Source: Sphacelaria rigidula (lineage: Eukaryota > Phaeophyceae > Sphacelariales). From it: DNA of 21,485 nucleotides. Within the stretch, counting starts at the first letter, position 1. Every line of letters starts with the position of its first letter. Shown here piece by piece: positions 10,301 through 19,600 of the stretch. Under the pieces are notes generated by a model. That model ran no database searches. It was given only the letters and a program-made list of their open reading frames with translations, and was not told the origin of the DNA. The translations under genes and the position numbers were made by a program. Location of the stretch: the NCBI GenBank assembly GCA_964200075.2, contig CAXNAA020000414.1, positions 1 to 21,485 of the forward strand, read 5' to 3'.

Positions 10301-13300
10301 TGGACTACCCGCACCGCGCTCGAAGGGTTGACCCTTACACGGCGAGGGTAGGTCACCTGCTGAATCGGCATTAGTTCTCGTTTGAAAAAAAGTATGCGTC
10401 CTTCAGATGGACTACCCGCACCGCGGTTCAAGGATCAATTTTTGACGTGAGCGTGCAACGTGTAGGGTTCTAGGAAGAGAAGGTCTGTCTGTCTGTCTGT
10501 CTGTCTGCAGGTCTATTGGCCGGGGGAGTCACAAGTCTTACTGGAAATCTGCGCCAGGTAATCACGATTATACTCTATCCTCTATGAAAAACGCTGTATT
10601 TTTTTCTGAAAAATCTGCGATATTTTTTTCACCCCCGTTCTTTTGCAGCCGCAGGAGTGGTCAGGGCTTAGACACATGGCGAGAAGCGAATTGCGACGCA
10701 ATGGTCCGCTACAGACAGGGGAGATATTCCTCCGCCTCATTTCACACCGTCCTACAGCACTTCGTGCATCGTCTCGTGAAGGAAATATCTGAGTGCATTC
10801 ATGAGGCAGTTCGATCAAGTCATCTTTCCTCAAGGACTCGTGCCGACTGCTGCGGCACCAGACGATCGAATGTACAAACCAAGGGAGCTAGGCAGTGTTG
10901 GACGGTGATTGACGCCTGCGGATTCAGTTTTGCCAAGTCTTTCGGGGGAAGTTTCTCGGCTGATGGTGAGGAAATCAAGACATCATCCCTGTTATTTCAA
11001 ACGTTGACTTTGGTATTTCGCGTGTGCTGCTACGATAGATGTATATATCTCAAATGCGTGGGTACAAGAACTCCAAGCGGGACCCAGATACGTATTTTTC
11101 GCAAATATTTGAATTTCATGGCGGAATATCTAGAGCCCCTGCCCGGAGAACCGAAAAATTGCCGTGATTTCCTTTCCGCAGCCAAGACACATTTCGACTC
11201 GTTGCTTGTGGCGTCGCGAGAAGACACAATGCACTCCTTTTGAAGGAACGATCTTTTTTGTGCACCAGACACCGCCTCGACAGGGAACAATATATTCGTG
11301 AGATTGAGGATAGGGCTTTGACTGATGGTGGGGTTGATCAGTCATCATTCGCTTCAACTTGACCAGTTTCTCCTTCTCTGTGTACTTTTCTTTGCCTCCA
11401 TCACTGGCGTGTGCTTACAGCCACACATCAATGTCCTACTCAGGGATATCACGGGCTTCAGTGGATAAGACCTTGCAGAAATATCATCGGGCCTCATGGG
11501 GGGGCACTTCGGAACTGAAACTGTTCATTCAGTAATTACTCGCTCTCCACTCTCGATTTCACGAAAACGTGTGTAAGGTCTAAAAATCTCAGCGAAGACT
11601 GTAACAACTGTTGCACCTGCACGACCGAGCCCGTGCAAACACACACACACCCCACAGCATCATGAGCGGATCACGTTCAGCGCGAGCTCTTGATTTAAAC
11701 ACGGTGCTGTTTGATTCACGGCAACACGATCGGTATGGGAGGGGAGAGCGCGTGTGTGTCAAATCTTGCTCACGATACGGTCATTGGCTGTGGATGTGTA
11801 ACACGGCACCCGTTCCCTTTCAAGCACATTGTGGCGGACAGGCCAACTCCTCCCATGACCATTTGAACATTACGGTGTTAAAAATCGGACGAAAAGGGGT
11901 CGGTACGATATATTTTTCGATACAGTACTCAGAAAATGACGCGATACGTATAGAGTGTCGAGTATCGATATGATAGAGCCACTTTGGTAGGGACACAAGT
12001 TGCAAAACGTCAGCAGGATACGTCAAATTTTTTCATTGGTGGATGCCCAACAAAGTATGAACTCCAGACTTCATATCAAAAAGCTGATTTTTCATCGACG
12101 AGCGTCTCCAGTTCCCGTACTTGTACACGTGGGCTTGAAGGGATGGGGCGTAAGGAAAGTCTGAAAGACTTGCGGCCTTCGCGGGTGATTTTACTTCCCC
12201 GTCCTCTTCATACTTGGATGAGAGCACTGGGGCGGCCACTGGTGCAGCAGCAGCCGCTGTGCTAGACACAGCAGCTACAAACTGTTCGGCAAAAGCATCA
12301 ACTGCAGACTCTGCGGTATGGTCAGCGACAAGGTCGAAGGTCTGACGGCTCATGTTGCAGACCGGTGTGGTTTGCAGCAAGTGGGCTTGCACTGCGCAGA
12401 TTATGATGTGCATAGTAGTTTGTGGCGTGTGGTCGGTGATGGGCGGCGGCATGCGAAGAAGGAGGGAAGATATACTGCCCCCCCCCCCCTCCCCCCCCGC
12501 ACGCCCACCTCCGTGAAAAAAACAAGAAAATACTCACAGTGTCGACAAATATCGGCTTGGAACACGGCGATCTCGATATGCCGTATCGACGATATTTATC
12601 GAAATCGTATCGATTTTCAATGCTCGAACATCATCTCTGAAAATCAACGTTTTCGTAAGGCAGTGGGATCAGCCAGCAATTACCATGCGTCTCCGAGTTT
12701 TTTTCAAAGCTTCTTCGTCCAACAAACCTTCCGCCGATCAGGGTAGGTCGTCCATACCACATCAGGTACACTTTTCGACGATGTCGATTCAACAGATGAA
12801 CAAAACTCCCGGTCAGAGAGAGAAGACACGGCATGACGGGCAGCAGCAAAACCGACATGCTTCTTCACGCGCCGAGGCGGAGTTGTTTCGGGAATCCGGC
12901 CCTTCACACTCCGGCCAGTTTTTGGAGGATGTACTTAGTGAGGCCGGGTGGGGGTTAAACGAATCATCGAGTTTTCAGCTGTGACCAATTGGGTTGCAGC
13001 AGGCTCACATGGCTGAGGGGGCGGGACAGTTTGGTATTCTCTTGCCTACACATTCGAATTGCCAAATCCGACCGAAGTCGCTTTTCCCTTGCTCATTTCT
13101 CGACGCCACGGGCTCTCGTTCGGGCAGCCGGGGTTTCTTGAGGGCGGGAACCTCATCGCCGCGCCTCAAAGTTCGCCACGCCATGCAGCAATAGTTTCGT
13201 CCTGTGCTGTTTTGCAGGTATTGGAAGACACCAGAGCTGCTGATGGTGGCTTATGCAGTCTGTTTGTTTTAGCGCTCCGCATGTGCGTGGCAACAGTCTC

Positions 13301-15184
13301 TGGTATGTCGGCGTTGTCTCTCCCTCACTGACAGCTATTCCGAGCCCTCAGCGAAGAAGAGAAGAGGGACAAACGACTTACGCAGAGTCGTCTTGGTGAA
13401 TGAGTTTGTCCATCAGGGCGGGTGTATGTTGAATCGACATGGTTTTCAAATGCGACAACGGTTGTGCGGCGCAGATTACCCTCGAACGGTCAACTTCTCA
13501 CGACGAGTAAGCGAGAATTAAGTGACGCCCTCTCTGGCTTGGGTTACTTTATATGTACAATTATATATGCTGAGGACCCTCTGCACGGATATCAATCTTC
13601 GCCAGCGAGAATTACGAATCCGAGCTTCTGTGATAGCCATAGACCTGGGAAAAGAAGAAAAAACCCGTCGAGATTGGTCGACCGTAATTGCGGTAGGGCG
13701 TTGATGCGCGTGCTCACCATATCTTCCTTCTTGGGGAAGGTGGCTTCATCGGGAAGGTTGCGCGTGCCAAATTCCTTCTTGAGGGAGTCCTTCAGAGCCA
13801 GCCATTCGCGGAAGCGATGCGAAGTGCGCCAGATCCTGATAGGCCGCAGCAGCACCAGGTGGTCGCAACACAACATATGAGTGTCGGAGAAACGGACACC
13901 GTACTGTTACGTAATGTCACGGTTGGTGCAAATGGCCGATGATGTGTTTGTTCGCCTGACGTGTCTCCTCTATCACTAAAAGTGAATGACTTCCCACTTC
14001 GTAGAGAGCGCCACGAACGACGAATTGAGTCTGTTGATAGCTCGTTTCCTAACGCTGACATTAGTATCTGTAATACATGGAGCACCGTTCTTGGACTATG
14101 CTACGACTCTGCGCCAAAATCGAGCAAGACACAGGCCAACTGTACTTGTAGTCTGGTGCCGTTTTTCACGTTATTTCCTCAATCAAGTTGTGCAAAGAGA
14201 CATCTGCGATGGCCAGCACAAGCCAGGTATACTGGATCTTGAATCTACACCACATACACCCGTAAAGGTAAAATTTCGTACAATGGATTCAAAGTTTTGT
14301 GTTCATGGCACAGGCGGCTGGGCAGGTTCCTTGCACAGCGCAGACCCAACATCGAGCATATCTTCCATGCCAATATCTCGAGGAGAACGCACCTGAACTA
14401 TCATCGCACCCCAGTCTGCACGGTTAAACTTACAGTGAAAATCGACCTGAGGTATACATGTTGCAGTAAACGGAACACCACTTGCAACTGCCAACCGAAT
14501 AGACCGGGTCTGGGCGTGCAGAATGCAAAAATGCACAAGTTTACAGAATTGACAAGATGTTGTGGATATACTTCCAGTGCCAAAGCGTTGGGTTGTCATG
14601 GGCAACAAAACGACGGCCTACTCCTGTGAACAAGATGCCCGAGGCACTAGATACGCAAGTGATATCCTGGACGAGTACCGAGCGATCTCACGTAACCCTT
14701 GATTGATGCAGTCCACTCACCCCATACTGACCTTCCCTTGTTACCTTGGTTTTGTTCCGGGATATCACAGCCTGGGAAAAATGAGTAGACCCGCAATGCA
14801 TGCAGATTTTCTCCTGGGATGACTCGAAGGATGGGCGCGTGAAGAAATGGATTGGTTGTGCTCTCCGATTGATAGGAAAAAACGACGGGCCCATCCTCCC
14901 GAACGAGAGCGAAAACTCGTAATACGCCCCACACATGGTTCTGACACTACATAGTCTACGGGTGAGTAATCCCACAGTGAAGTACAGTACAACAGACAGT
15001 GCGGTTCAGTTCCACCTACGGTCGCTGCGACTCACCATCCTCCTCGTGTGTAGACAGCCTCATACTGCCGTACAGGACCCTCCGACAATGCTGCTTGATC
15101 AATCTTGACTTCCAGTGAAGCCTTTTCCATCACGCCCGCACCCGCCTCAGCAGCAATCGGTGCTGCACCCTCTAAGCCAGTCAT
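7292..15184 (-). CDS. PX-domain protein, six-exon gene (reconstructed)
   Basis: Six minus-strand exons (15184-15036, 13835-13718, 8785-8687, 8361-8224, 7848-7438, 7351-7292) join in compatible phases (2,0,0,0,0) to encode about 324 residues. Residues 24-150 read as a PX domain, a fold that binds phosphoinositides on endosomal or vacuolar membranes. The beta strands are in exon 1. The arginine motif SHRFREW (55-61, equivalent to RRYxxF) and the proline/lysine element FPKKE (83-87) are in exon 2. MDERRLALQ (114-122) lies at the end of exon 3, and the closing helices with WDTSEAIKAFF are in exon 4. The tail (169-305) is Ser/Thr/Pro-rich and probably disordered. No SH3, BAR, RGS or kinase domain follows in the exons found. 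The gene diverges from the plastid-protein gene that starts at 16561. Introns are 1200, 4932, 325, 375 and 86 nt. Exons 1-5 are well supported; the last exon and the exact cell role are uncertain. Confidence 0.75.
7438..7848 (-). CDS. PX gene exon 5 (Ser/Thr/Pro-rich tail)
   Basis: This exon has 137 codons in phase 0 at both ends, between an acceptor (GACATGACCAG, preceded in frame by TGA) and an ideal donor (ACG, then GTGAGT at 7437). Ser, Thr, Pro and Gly dominate, with many SP/TP sites that suggest phosphorylation. One more ordered patch, SMISAKLPSLRDVLF (229-242), could be a short amphipathic helix or binding motif. No known domain is seen. Confidence 0.75.
8224..8361 (-). CDS. PX gene exon 4 (end of PX domain)
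   Basis: The acceptor CTTACTGTTTCAG is strong. The exon holds 46 codons in phase 0, ending AAGCGG before donor GTGAGA (8223). AYFSEILVRQ and WDTSEAIKAFFFPG correspond to the last PX helices, where a Leu-rich helix is followed by a short segment ending in a double Phe. The rest (ALARRRSDEVKR) is a basic linker leading to the disordered tail. Confidence 0.8.
8687..8785 (-). CDS. PX gene exon 3
   Basis: An acceptor with a good tract (GCATCTTGTTTCCAG) opens 33 codons in phase 0, ending at CTCCAA before donor GTGAGA (8686). The end, SVMDERRLALQ, is the PX helix carrying the conserved paired arginines, and it joins directly to AYFSEIL of exon 4. The first 23 residues, with three Cys and several Gly, form the variable PX loop and are unusual for the family. 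An alternative acceptor at the TGCAG near 8720 would give the wrong phase. Confidence 0.7.
10008..10113. mobile_element. MITE-like palindromic element, copy A
   Basis: The terminal inverted repeats are 10008-10034 (TTAACCCTTAGACCGCGAGG...) and 10087-10113 (...CGCGGTCCAAGGGTCAA), with a few mismatches. The core has the family word TGAATCGGCATCAAT and an A-rich stretch. At about 106 bp it is too short to code for anything and would depend on a transposase elsewhere. Confidence 0.75.
10115..10220. repeat. Long imperfect inverted repeat between element copies
   Basis: Arms 10115-10155 and 10180-10220 pair over about 41 bp with several mismatches (GGCTAGT, GGTGGGGGA and CACGTG against their complements) around a loop of 24 bases. 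Each arm carries a CACGTG palindrome. It fills exactly the gap between copies A and B, so it may be part of the same compound element. Confidence 0.75.
10222..10331. mobile_element. MITE-like element, copy B
   Basis: This copy has the family core CACCTGCTGAATCGGCATCA, then an A/T-rich middle and the conserved right part GATGGACTACCCGCACCGCG. Its ends are more diverged than those of copy A (TTCACCCAT... and ...AAGGGTTGA). Confidence 0.7.
10328..10438. mobile_element. MITE-like element, copy C
   Basis: It follows copy B with a shared junction TTGA, in the same orientation. It begins TTGACCCTTACACGGCGAGG and ends CGCACCGCGGTTCAAGGATC. The central word is CTGCTGAATCGGCATTAG. The tandem arrangement suggests local duplication or insertion of one copy into the end of another. 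Confidence 0.75.
10483..10507. repeat. GTCT tetranucleotide microsatellite
   Basis: About six perfect GTCT units, directly downstream of the palindromic element cluster. Confidence 0.95.
10584..11243 (+). CDS. 219-codon ORF antisense inside the PX gene intron, unrecognised
   Basis: The frame starts at an ATG and is long for chance at this base composition. The last 50 or so residues look most protein-like (GTQIRIFRKYLNFMAEYLEP and DFLSAAKTHFDSLL). A strong 3' splice site (TTCTTTTGCAG ending at 10648) lies near its 5' end, so the real coding part, if any, may begin there. I see no domain and no transmembrane segment. It could be a decayed mobile-element gene, a nested gene or chance. Confidence 0.25.
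   Translation: MKNAVFFSEKSAIFFSPPFFCSRRSGQGLDTWREANCDAMVRYRQGRYSSASFHTVLQHFVHRLVKEISECIHEAVRSSHLSSRTRADCCGTRRSNVQTKGARQCWTVIDACGFSFAKSFGGSFSADGEEIKTSSLLFQTLTLVFRVCCYDRCIYLKCVGTRTPSGTQIRIFRKYLNFMAEYLEPLPGEPKNCRDFLSAAKTHFDSLLVASREDTMHSF
12195..12341 (-). CDS. Possible cassette exon in the large PX gene intron
   Basis: Forty-nine codons in phase 0 at both ends lie between a weak AG (AGCCGTCAG) and a donor GTAAAA. The sequence looks coding (DHTAESAVDAFAEQFVAAV, an Ala-rich run, then SSKYEEDGE). It lies on the same strand as the PX gene, and including it would insert 49 residues in the PX loop after FPKKEDM without a frameshift. The surrounding frame is open over 12033-12452, so its true limits are unclear. 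Confidence 0.3.
12478..12498. repeat. Poly-C tract (poly-G on minus)
   Basis: Twelve C, one T, then eight C. The minus strand reads as two long G runs, so it could form a G-quadruplex in the PX pre-mRNA. It may also be a sequencing or assembly weak spot. Confidence 0.9.
13718..13835 (-). CDS. PX gene exon 2 (PX arginine motif)
   Basis: The acceptor (CGGCCTATCAG) has a modest pyrimidine tract. The exon gives Trp50 plus 39 codons and stops at GATATG before donor GTGAGC (13717). It contains SHRFREWLALKDSLKKEF, which matches the PX consensus of an Arg/Tyr-type lipid-binding motif followed by the first helix, and then FPKKE, the counterpart of the PX proline-rich loop. A nearby AG with an excellent pyrimidine tract (13645) would give only ten more codons before a stop in the same phase. 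Joining to exon 3 instead restores the domain, so I prefer that. Confidence 0.75.
13836..15035 (-). other. Intron 1 of the PX gene (1200 nt)
   Basis: The intron starts GTGAGT and ends CTATCAG. It holds open frames with plausible splice signals on the minus strand (about 14647-14940 and 14303-14608). Including them would split the PX strands between Gly49 and Trp50, where direct joining already gives a continuous domain, so they are not called. Confidence 0.55.
15036..15184 (-). CDS. PX gene exon 1 (start codon)
   Basis: An ATG in GGGAAAATGACT opens 49 codons plus two bases, ending at an ideal donor (GATG, then GTGAGT at 15035). Residues 1-21 are Ala/Gly-rich. Residues from KASLEVKIDQ to YEAVYTRGG fit the first PX strands. 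The frame is open about 18 codons further upstream to a TAG, so an upstream exon is possible, but no acceptor there looks strong. The dangling TG is completed by G of exon 2 to give Trp50. Confidence 0.75.
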
Positions 15185-16560
15185 TTTCCCTCCCGTCCTC
15201 TCGAATATTCCCTTGTGATTATATGCCCCGGAATGCTAAGGGCTGTTCGGTGCGTCGTGCTGCTGGATGCTAGTTGCTTTTTCGAACGAGCAGGAACAAG
15301 GTCGCAAGGAAAATGAATAGGAGGCTGTGTCGCTTCAACCAGTGATGAGAAATATCCCTCGAAGCTAGACCGTACAGCAAAAAAGAGTACGTCTGAGGAT
15401 ACACTCGCACGATGGAATGGAAATACCAGGTGTTGGGGGTGATCTATGCTGTGGACAACGTTCCCAATTGTGTTACTCCAGCACGCGTCCGTTGTTTTTC
15501 TCACTTGAGACTCATCCACTGGAAGAGCCGAATTAAACGAGAATACCACACGGTGTTGGAAAGGCGAGCCGACGTCTGTGACCACGGGTTCGCGAGATCG
15601 GACTAATGTGCGTAAATAATAATAAGAAGAACCGCAGAGAGAATACAGAATATTTGATTGTAGCCGTATAATTCAGACCCGCGGTATTGTACGGCGGTAA
15701 GTTTGGAAGACGACTTTTACTACGCGGATATATATTTGGTTTCGCCCTCTGAAGCTGATCCTGCCTCTGTGAGCTCACCCATTCGTCGTCCCCTGTACCG
15801 CGCCCACGTTTCAAGGTAAGTGATGATGAGGTACGGCAGTTGGGCGACATTGATATAGGCTCGGTGGCTATTGCTTTGGTTCATCTCTCAGCTTCATTAG
15901 CTAGCTCAAACACGACTAAAATGTCTACTCGTGTGCTCTGCAGCACTGTACGGTTTTCACAGATCTCCTTAGCACATTATGTTGCGCACGCCTCTGTGGT
16001 TCTAAACTGCGAGATGTCAGTTTTGCGTGCTCTCCTGTCAAACAGTGGTGAAAGAGGAGACAGGACGGATCCCGGCACCGGAACAGGAGGAAAGAGGAAT
16101 CTCTGTTGCCGTGTCTCACGTGGGGGACGCCTGCAGCTGCCCTCTATGTCGTATAGACTGATGACATTCGAGTCCGGCTGATTTTGTGAGCATGCAATGC
16201 TGCCATCGTCATACGATACCCGCCCCGTCGGTTCATCCCCTACAATACAGCACGGTCGAGTATACTATGGCAGCCCAACTCGACTGCAGTCACCCTCGCA
16301 CGATAAGGCCTGTGCTGTAGTGCAAGCTCTGAAGAGTGTACAGCTGTGTCCATCTTCGGTACGCCAGACCTAGCTGCGCCGTGAAAATTACTTTCGCAAC
16401 AACACCCGACGCTTGACAACCACAGCTACCGGTCCCTCCTTTCCTTCTGATTCTGTCGAATCATAGGCGCATAACCGTCACACATAGCGTGAGCCGCCCT
16501 ACACCGCCTTGAAGAGCGTCGTCTGTGGTCCGTTCCCTTCCCATGCCGCTCAGAGTCAAC
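15185..16560. promoter_or_regulatory. Divergent intergenic region, presumed promoters of PX and plastid-protein genes
   Basis: It lies head to head between the minus-strand start at 15184 and the plus-strand start at 16561. A weak TATA-like word reads leftward about 30 bp before the PX start codon (ATTATATG at about 15218-15225). No clear TATA box precedes 16561. The 134-codon minus frame at 15181-15585 has no ATG of its own, overlaps the PX start in another frame and was not called. Confidence 0.4.
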
Positions 16561-16685
16561 ATGAAAGTGGCAGTGGCGACAAGCTTTTTGGCAGCATCAG
16601 CAGGCCTTGTGTATGTGGAGGCCTTCAACCCTGGCGCTTTCGCAGGACGAGGCGGTTCGAAAGGGCATGTGGACACCACAAGAAG
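16561..16685 (+). CDS. Exon 1: bipartite plastid presequence
   Basis: An ATG begins MKVAVATSFLAASAGLVYVE, a typical signal peptide with one basic residue and a 17-residue hydrophobic stretch. AFNPGAFAGRGG follows. Cleavage between Ala21 and Phe22 gives the ASAFAP-type site with Phe at +1 that directs proteins into secondary red plastids of stramenopiles. Residues 22-42 are Gly/Arg/Ser/Thr-rich with one acid, like a transit peptide. The frame would stop at codon 45. A donor GTGTGT at 16686 (or GTGTAA four bases on) ends it in phase 2. Confidence 0.75.
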
Positions 16686-19600
16686 GTGTGTGTAAAATTT
16701 CAAGTATGCGTGTCTTTTCCACAGTGAGTTGTACTTGCACCGCAACAGCAACCTCGACGGTTGACGTATTTTCCAGATTCAACTTGCCCGCATATGTGGC
16801 TGCCATGCCTGATGCACAGGCGGAAGCATCTCGGCTGCATGGTGGGATATCGACATATCGTTTTTGCCGATGTAGTGTGCGGCGTGTCGTCCTCCATGGC
16901 ATCAGGTGCCATGGAACAAGCAGGTCACATCGATGTTTATCGATGTTGGCGTTCATATTGTTGCATTTGCTATACGAGTGTGAACGGAAATTACGTGTGT
17001 TTCGCCCACCTCTTACACCCCTCGTTCCATCCTAACATCACAACAGTAGTCAAGTCAGCGTGGGTGATGCTGGCCTCTTTTTTTCGATATGTGCCATGGT
17101 GTCCAGTACAGCTATCAATAGCAATTTGTGTTGCCTCGAGCTATCACTACATCGAGAGAGCCAGGAGGGAGAGGCGACTTCCAAAGTATCGGATATGATG
17201 CGCGGTGTTCGAGTCTACATCCTTCCGCAGAGTCTAGCTCCAGCTGGTGCACCGATAGCCAGACAACGCCCGAGGTTCTAAGGTTGCGGGTTCAATTTTC
17301 GGCAGACGTCGTATTCATGAGCACATCCTGGTTTACGTCGCTGAAAGCCTGGCGACGTGAGTAGTAGACATGAAATAGACGAGACTAGACATGGTGCGGG
17401 AGTGTCAATTCAATCCAAGATGACGTAAGAGGGACTAGATACAACGAGAATTTTTGGAATATCCCGTTCATCCTGAGGAATATGGAGGGTTCGAAAGTAT
17501 GACGAGAGATGAAAAGCTACACCGCGCCAATTAGCAAAATGAAAATGTCAGTACTGTCTCTGCCGCCAGCCCTAAGACCGCGAGGGTAGGTCACCTGCTG
17601 AGTCGGCATCAATTTTCAATCAAAAAAAGTAAAAGTAATCCGGATGGATTACCCGCACCGCGGTTTGAGGGTTGAGCCGCATGCGCATCCTGCGCACTAG
17701 CCAGTCACAGCCTCCTAGTCCAATCTCACTACTTGCAGCGTACACGTGTCAACCAACATCGGTGTACTCACAAAGTATTGCATCCACCTACAGAGTGGTA
17801 CAGTACAAATAGTCGCGGTGTGCTTTGCATCAAAACTCAAATCGAACAGGGTAGCAGAAACACTACGCAACCAACGTGATCTCCACCTCTCATTGGACGC
17901 ACCTGGGATACTCGAACCTTCGGGCGTGTCCTCCACAAGTAAAATGAAAGAATAGGGAACGAGGAGAGGTCTACCCCTACGAGAAATGGATGAGATCATC
18001 ATCGTACCGGAATTTTTAACGTTTTACCGCAGAAAAGTCGAGACCGCAAGGTAGTTGAAAAGTAGGCACTACTCATCCATACCGATAATTTTCAAAGAGG
18101 ATTCGAATATGTACTTTGTATCTATGGAATTTCAGGAATTGTTCCTGTTTCGTAGATGGCGAGCGCGAGAGTAATGTCTTGATTGATTCGTAGAGGCGGC
18201 CAATACACCCCCTGACGAACAGGGGTCGAGTACGAGAGTACCTCGACTAGTGAAACGAGGCAGGGTTTTAATCACAACAATCTCGTGAGGGGGGAATTGG
18301 TGAGGTCACCTTCGTGTCCGTGCGGGCAAATGATCGAGGTGTAACAATACCAATGCATTGTTGTGTACTGGAGTTTTTGTCAACTGTAATCCCCGGTATC
18401 ATGTATTTTGTAGAACTGAACAATAGGGCGGCAGCTTTTATTTTGAGATCTATTACGGTACTAAAATTGAAATGACCACGTGGCCGACAGTGGTACAGAG
18501 CGACAAGAAAGAAGCTAGTACGCAACATGGAAACTGCGGACAGGTACGGATACACCAACTCCAGAGCTGCGGTGTCCGTTTTCTCTCCTGAAGAGCACAC
18601 TTCCATGACACGGATGAAATCGTGGGTCGAAGTTTCGCTCCTCACCCGAGGTATTCTTCTACCCACCCAAGCACAGCAATTGTTTCATCACCCTTTTGGA
18701 ACCCTCCCGTCTCATCCCCGGGAATCATATATCTCCTTCTGTTGGGATGTGATAAAGAGAAACGGTTGAACACGAAGAAGACCGACCGCAATATAGAAAA
18801 CTCGAAGAAAATCGAGGAAAAAGCTCCAAGCACAAGTCAAAGTAAAGTCAGGCGCATGCGAGACAAGTCGCCCAGGCATGCGTTTTTTTTCTGTGTGTGT
18901 GAATGAACATAATGTTGTGCTTTCAGTGTGAAGTCGCCCTTGCTCGGGGGGAGATGCCTGCTGTAACCTTCGATTCGCAATCCAATATATGCACGTTAGC
19001 ACGGCAACTTTCGACACAGGGTTTTCTCCACAGACGGCACATGGCGCGCCCCGATTTGATTCAAAATAAACGTGTCGAATTTGTCCTGGCCGCGTCGGGA
19101 GAACGGGGGAGGAAATGAACACTTTTACCCCTTGGGAACCCATGGACAATTTTTGTCCTTGTGAACCGGCATGATTTTCAGACTTGAAATGATATCACGG
19201 AAACAATAGTCGTTATTCTCATAGCTAGCTACTAGCGCTCAGCACGACATATACACACACACGAACGCCTCGGACCATGCGGTTGCAACACACCGTCGAA
19301 GTTCGCGTGTGTATGTTGGTAGACCACCTGACAACCTCACCTGTCGCACTACTCATGACCCACCTGAAATAACTGTTACAATCGGAGTGGATCCCTTGTC
19401 CAAAAGAAGCAAAATATGTGACGGTAAGACCCGACGAGCCAATGCGTACTCGGCGTCCAGTGTTGAAGGAACGCAAGTTGGAAAAGGCGGCGAATGAGCT
19501 GGCTCATGGTTCGAATCTCTTCAATAATGAAGAATAATATTTGGGTAGCTGATTAACTCTCCGACGTGCTCAACATTACTCCCTCTAGCCACTCTTGATA

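Larger units (their letters stand above)
8786..13717 (-). other. Intron 2 of the PX gene (4932 nt), rich in repeats
   Basis: The intron starts GTGAGC and ends TTTCCAG, and interrupts the PX domain between FPKKEDM and the variable loop. It contains the palindromic element cluster (10008-10438), a TCTG microsatellite, a poly-C tract, CGATAT-rich palindromes (about 11895-11975 and 12541-12616), a 219-codon frame on the opposite strand and one possible cassette exon (12195-12341). Confidence 0.6.

Noticed and set aside
13592-13644. Exon after the excellent TTCTTTTCCCAG acceptor following PX exon 2
   Set aside because: In the required phase it stops after ten codons and would remove the second half of the PX domain. 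It could still be a truncated isoform.
14303-14940. Minus-strand frames with GTAAGT or GTGAGT donors, possible extra PX exons
   Set aside because: Exon 1 joined directly to exon 2 already gives a continuous PX domain with matching phase, and three overlapping frames are open here, so coding potential is ambiguous.
15181-15585. 134-codon minus-strand frame
   Set aside because: It starts at a non-ATG codon, has no recognisable domain and overlaps the better-supported PX exon 1 start in another frame. It more likely lies in the upstream region.
16777-16841. Small exon after the plastid leader
   Set aside because: It has a good acceptor but a weak donor (GTGGGA), and its length would shift the DAHP synthase frame.
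19490-19520. GGTTCGAATC resembling a B box
   Set aside because: No stem around it and no A box at the right distance.
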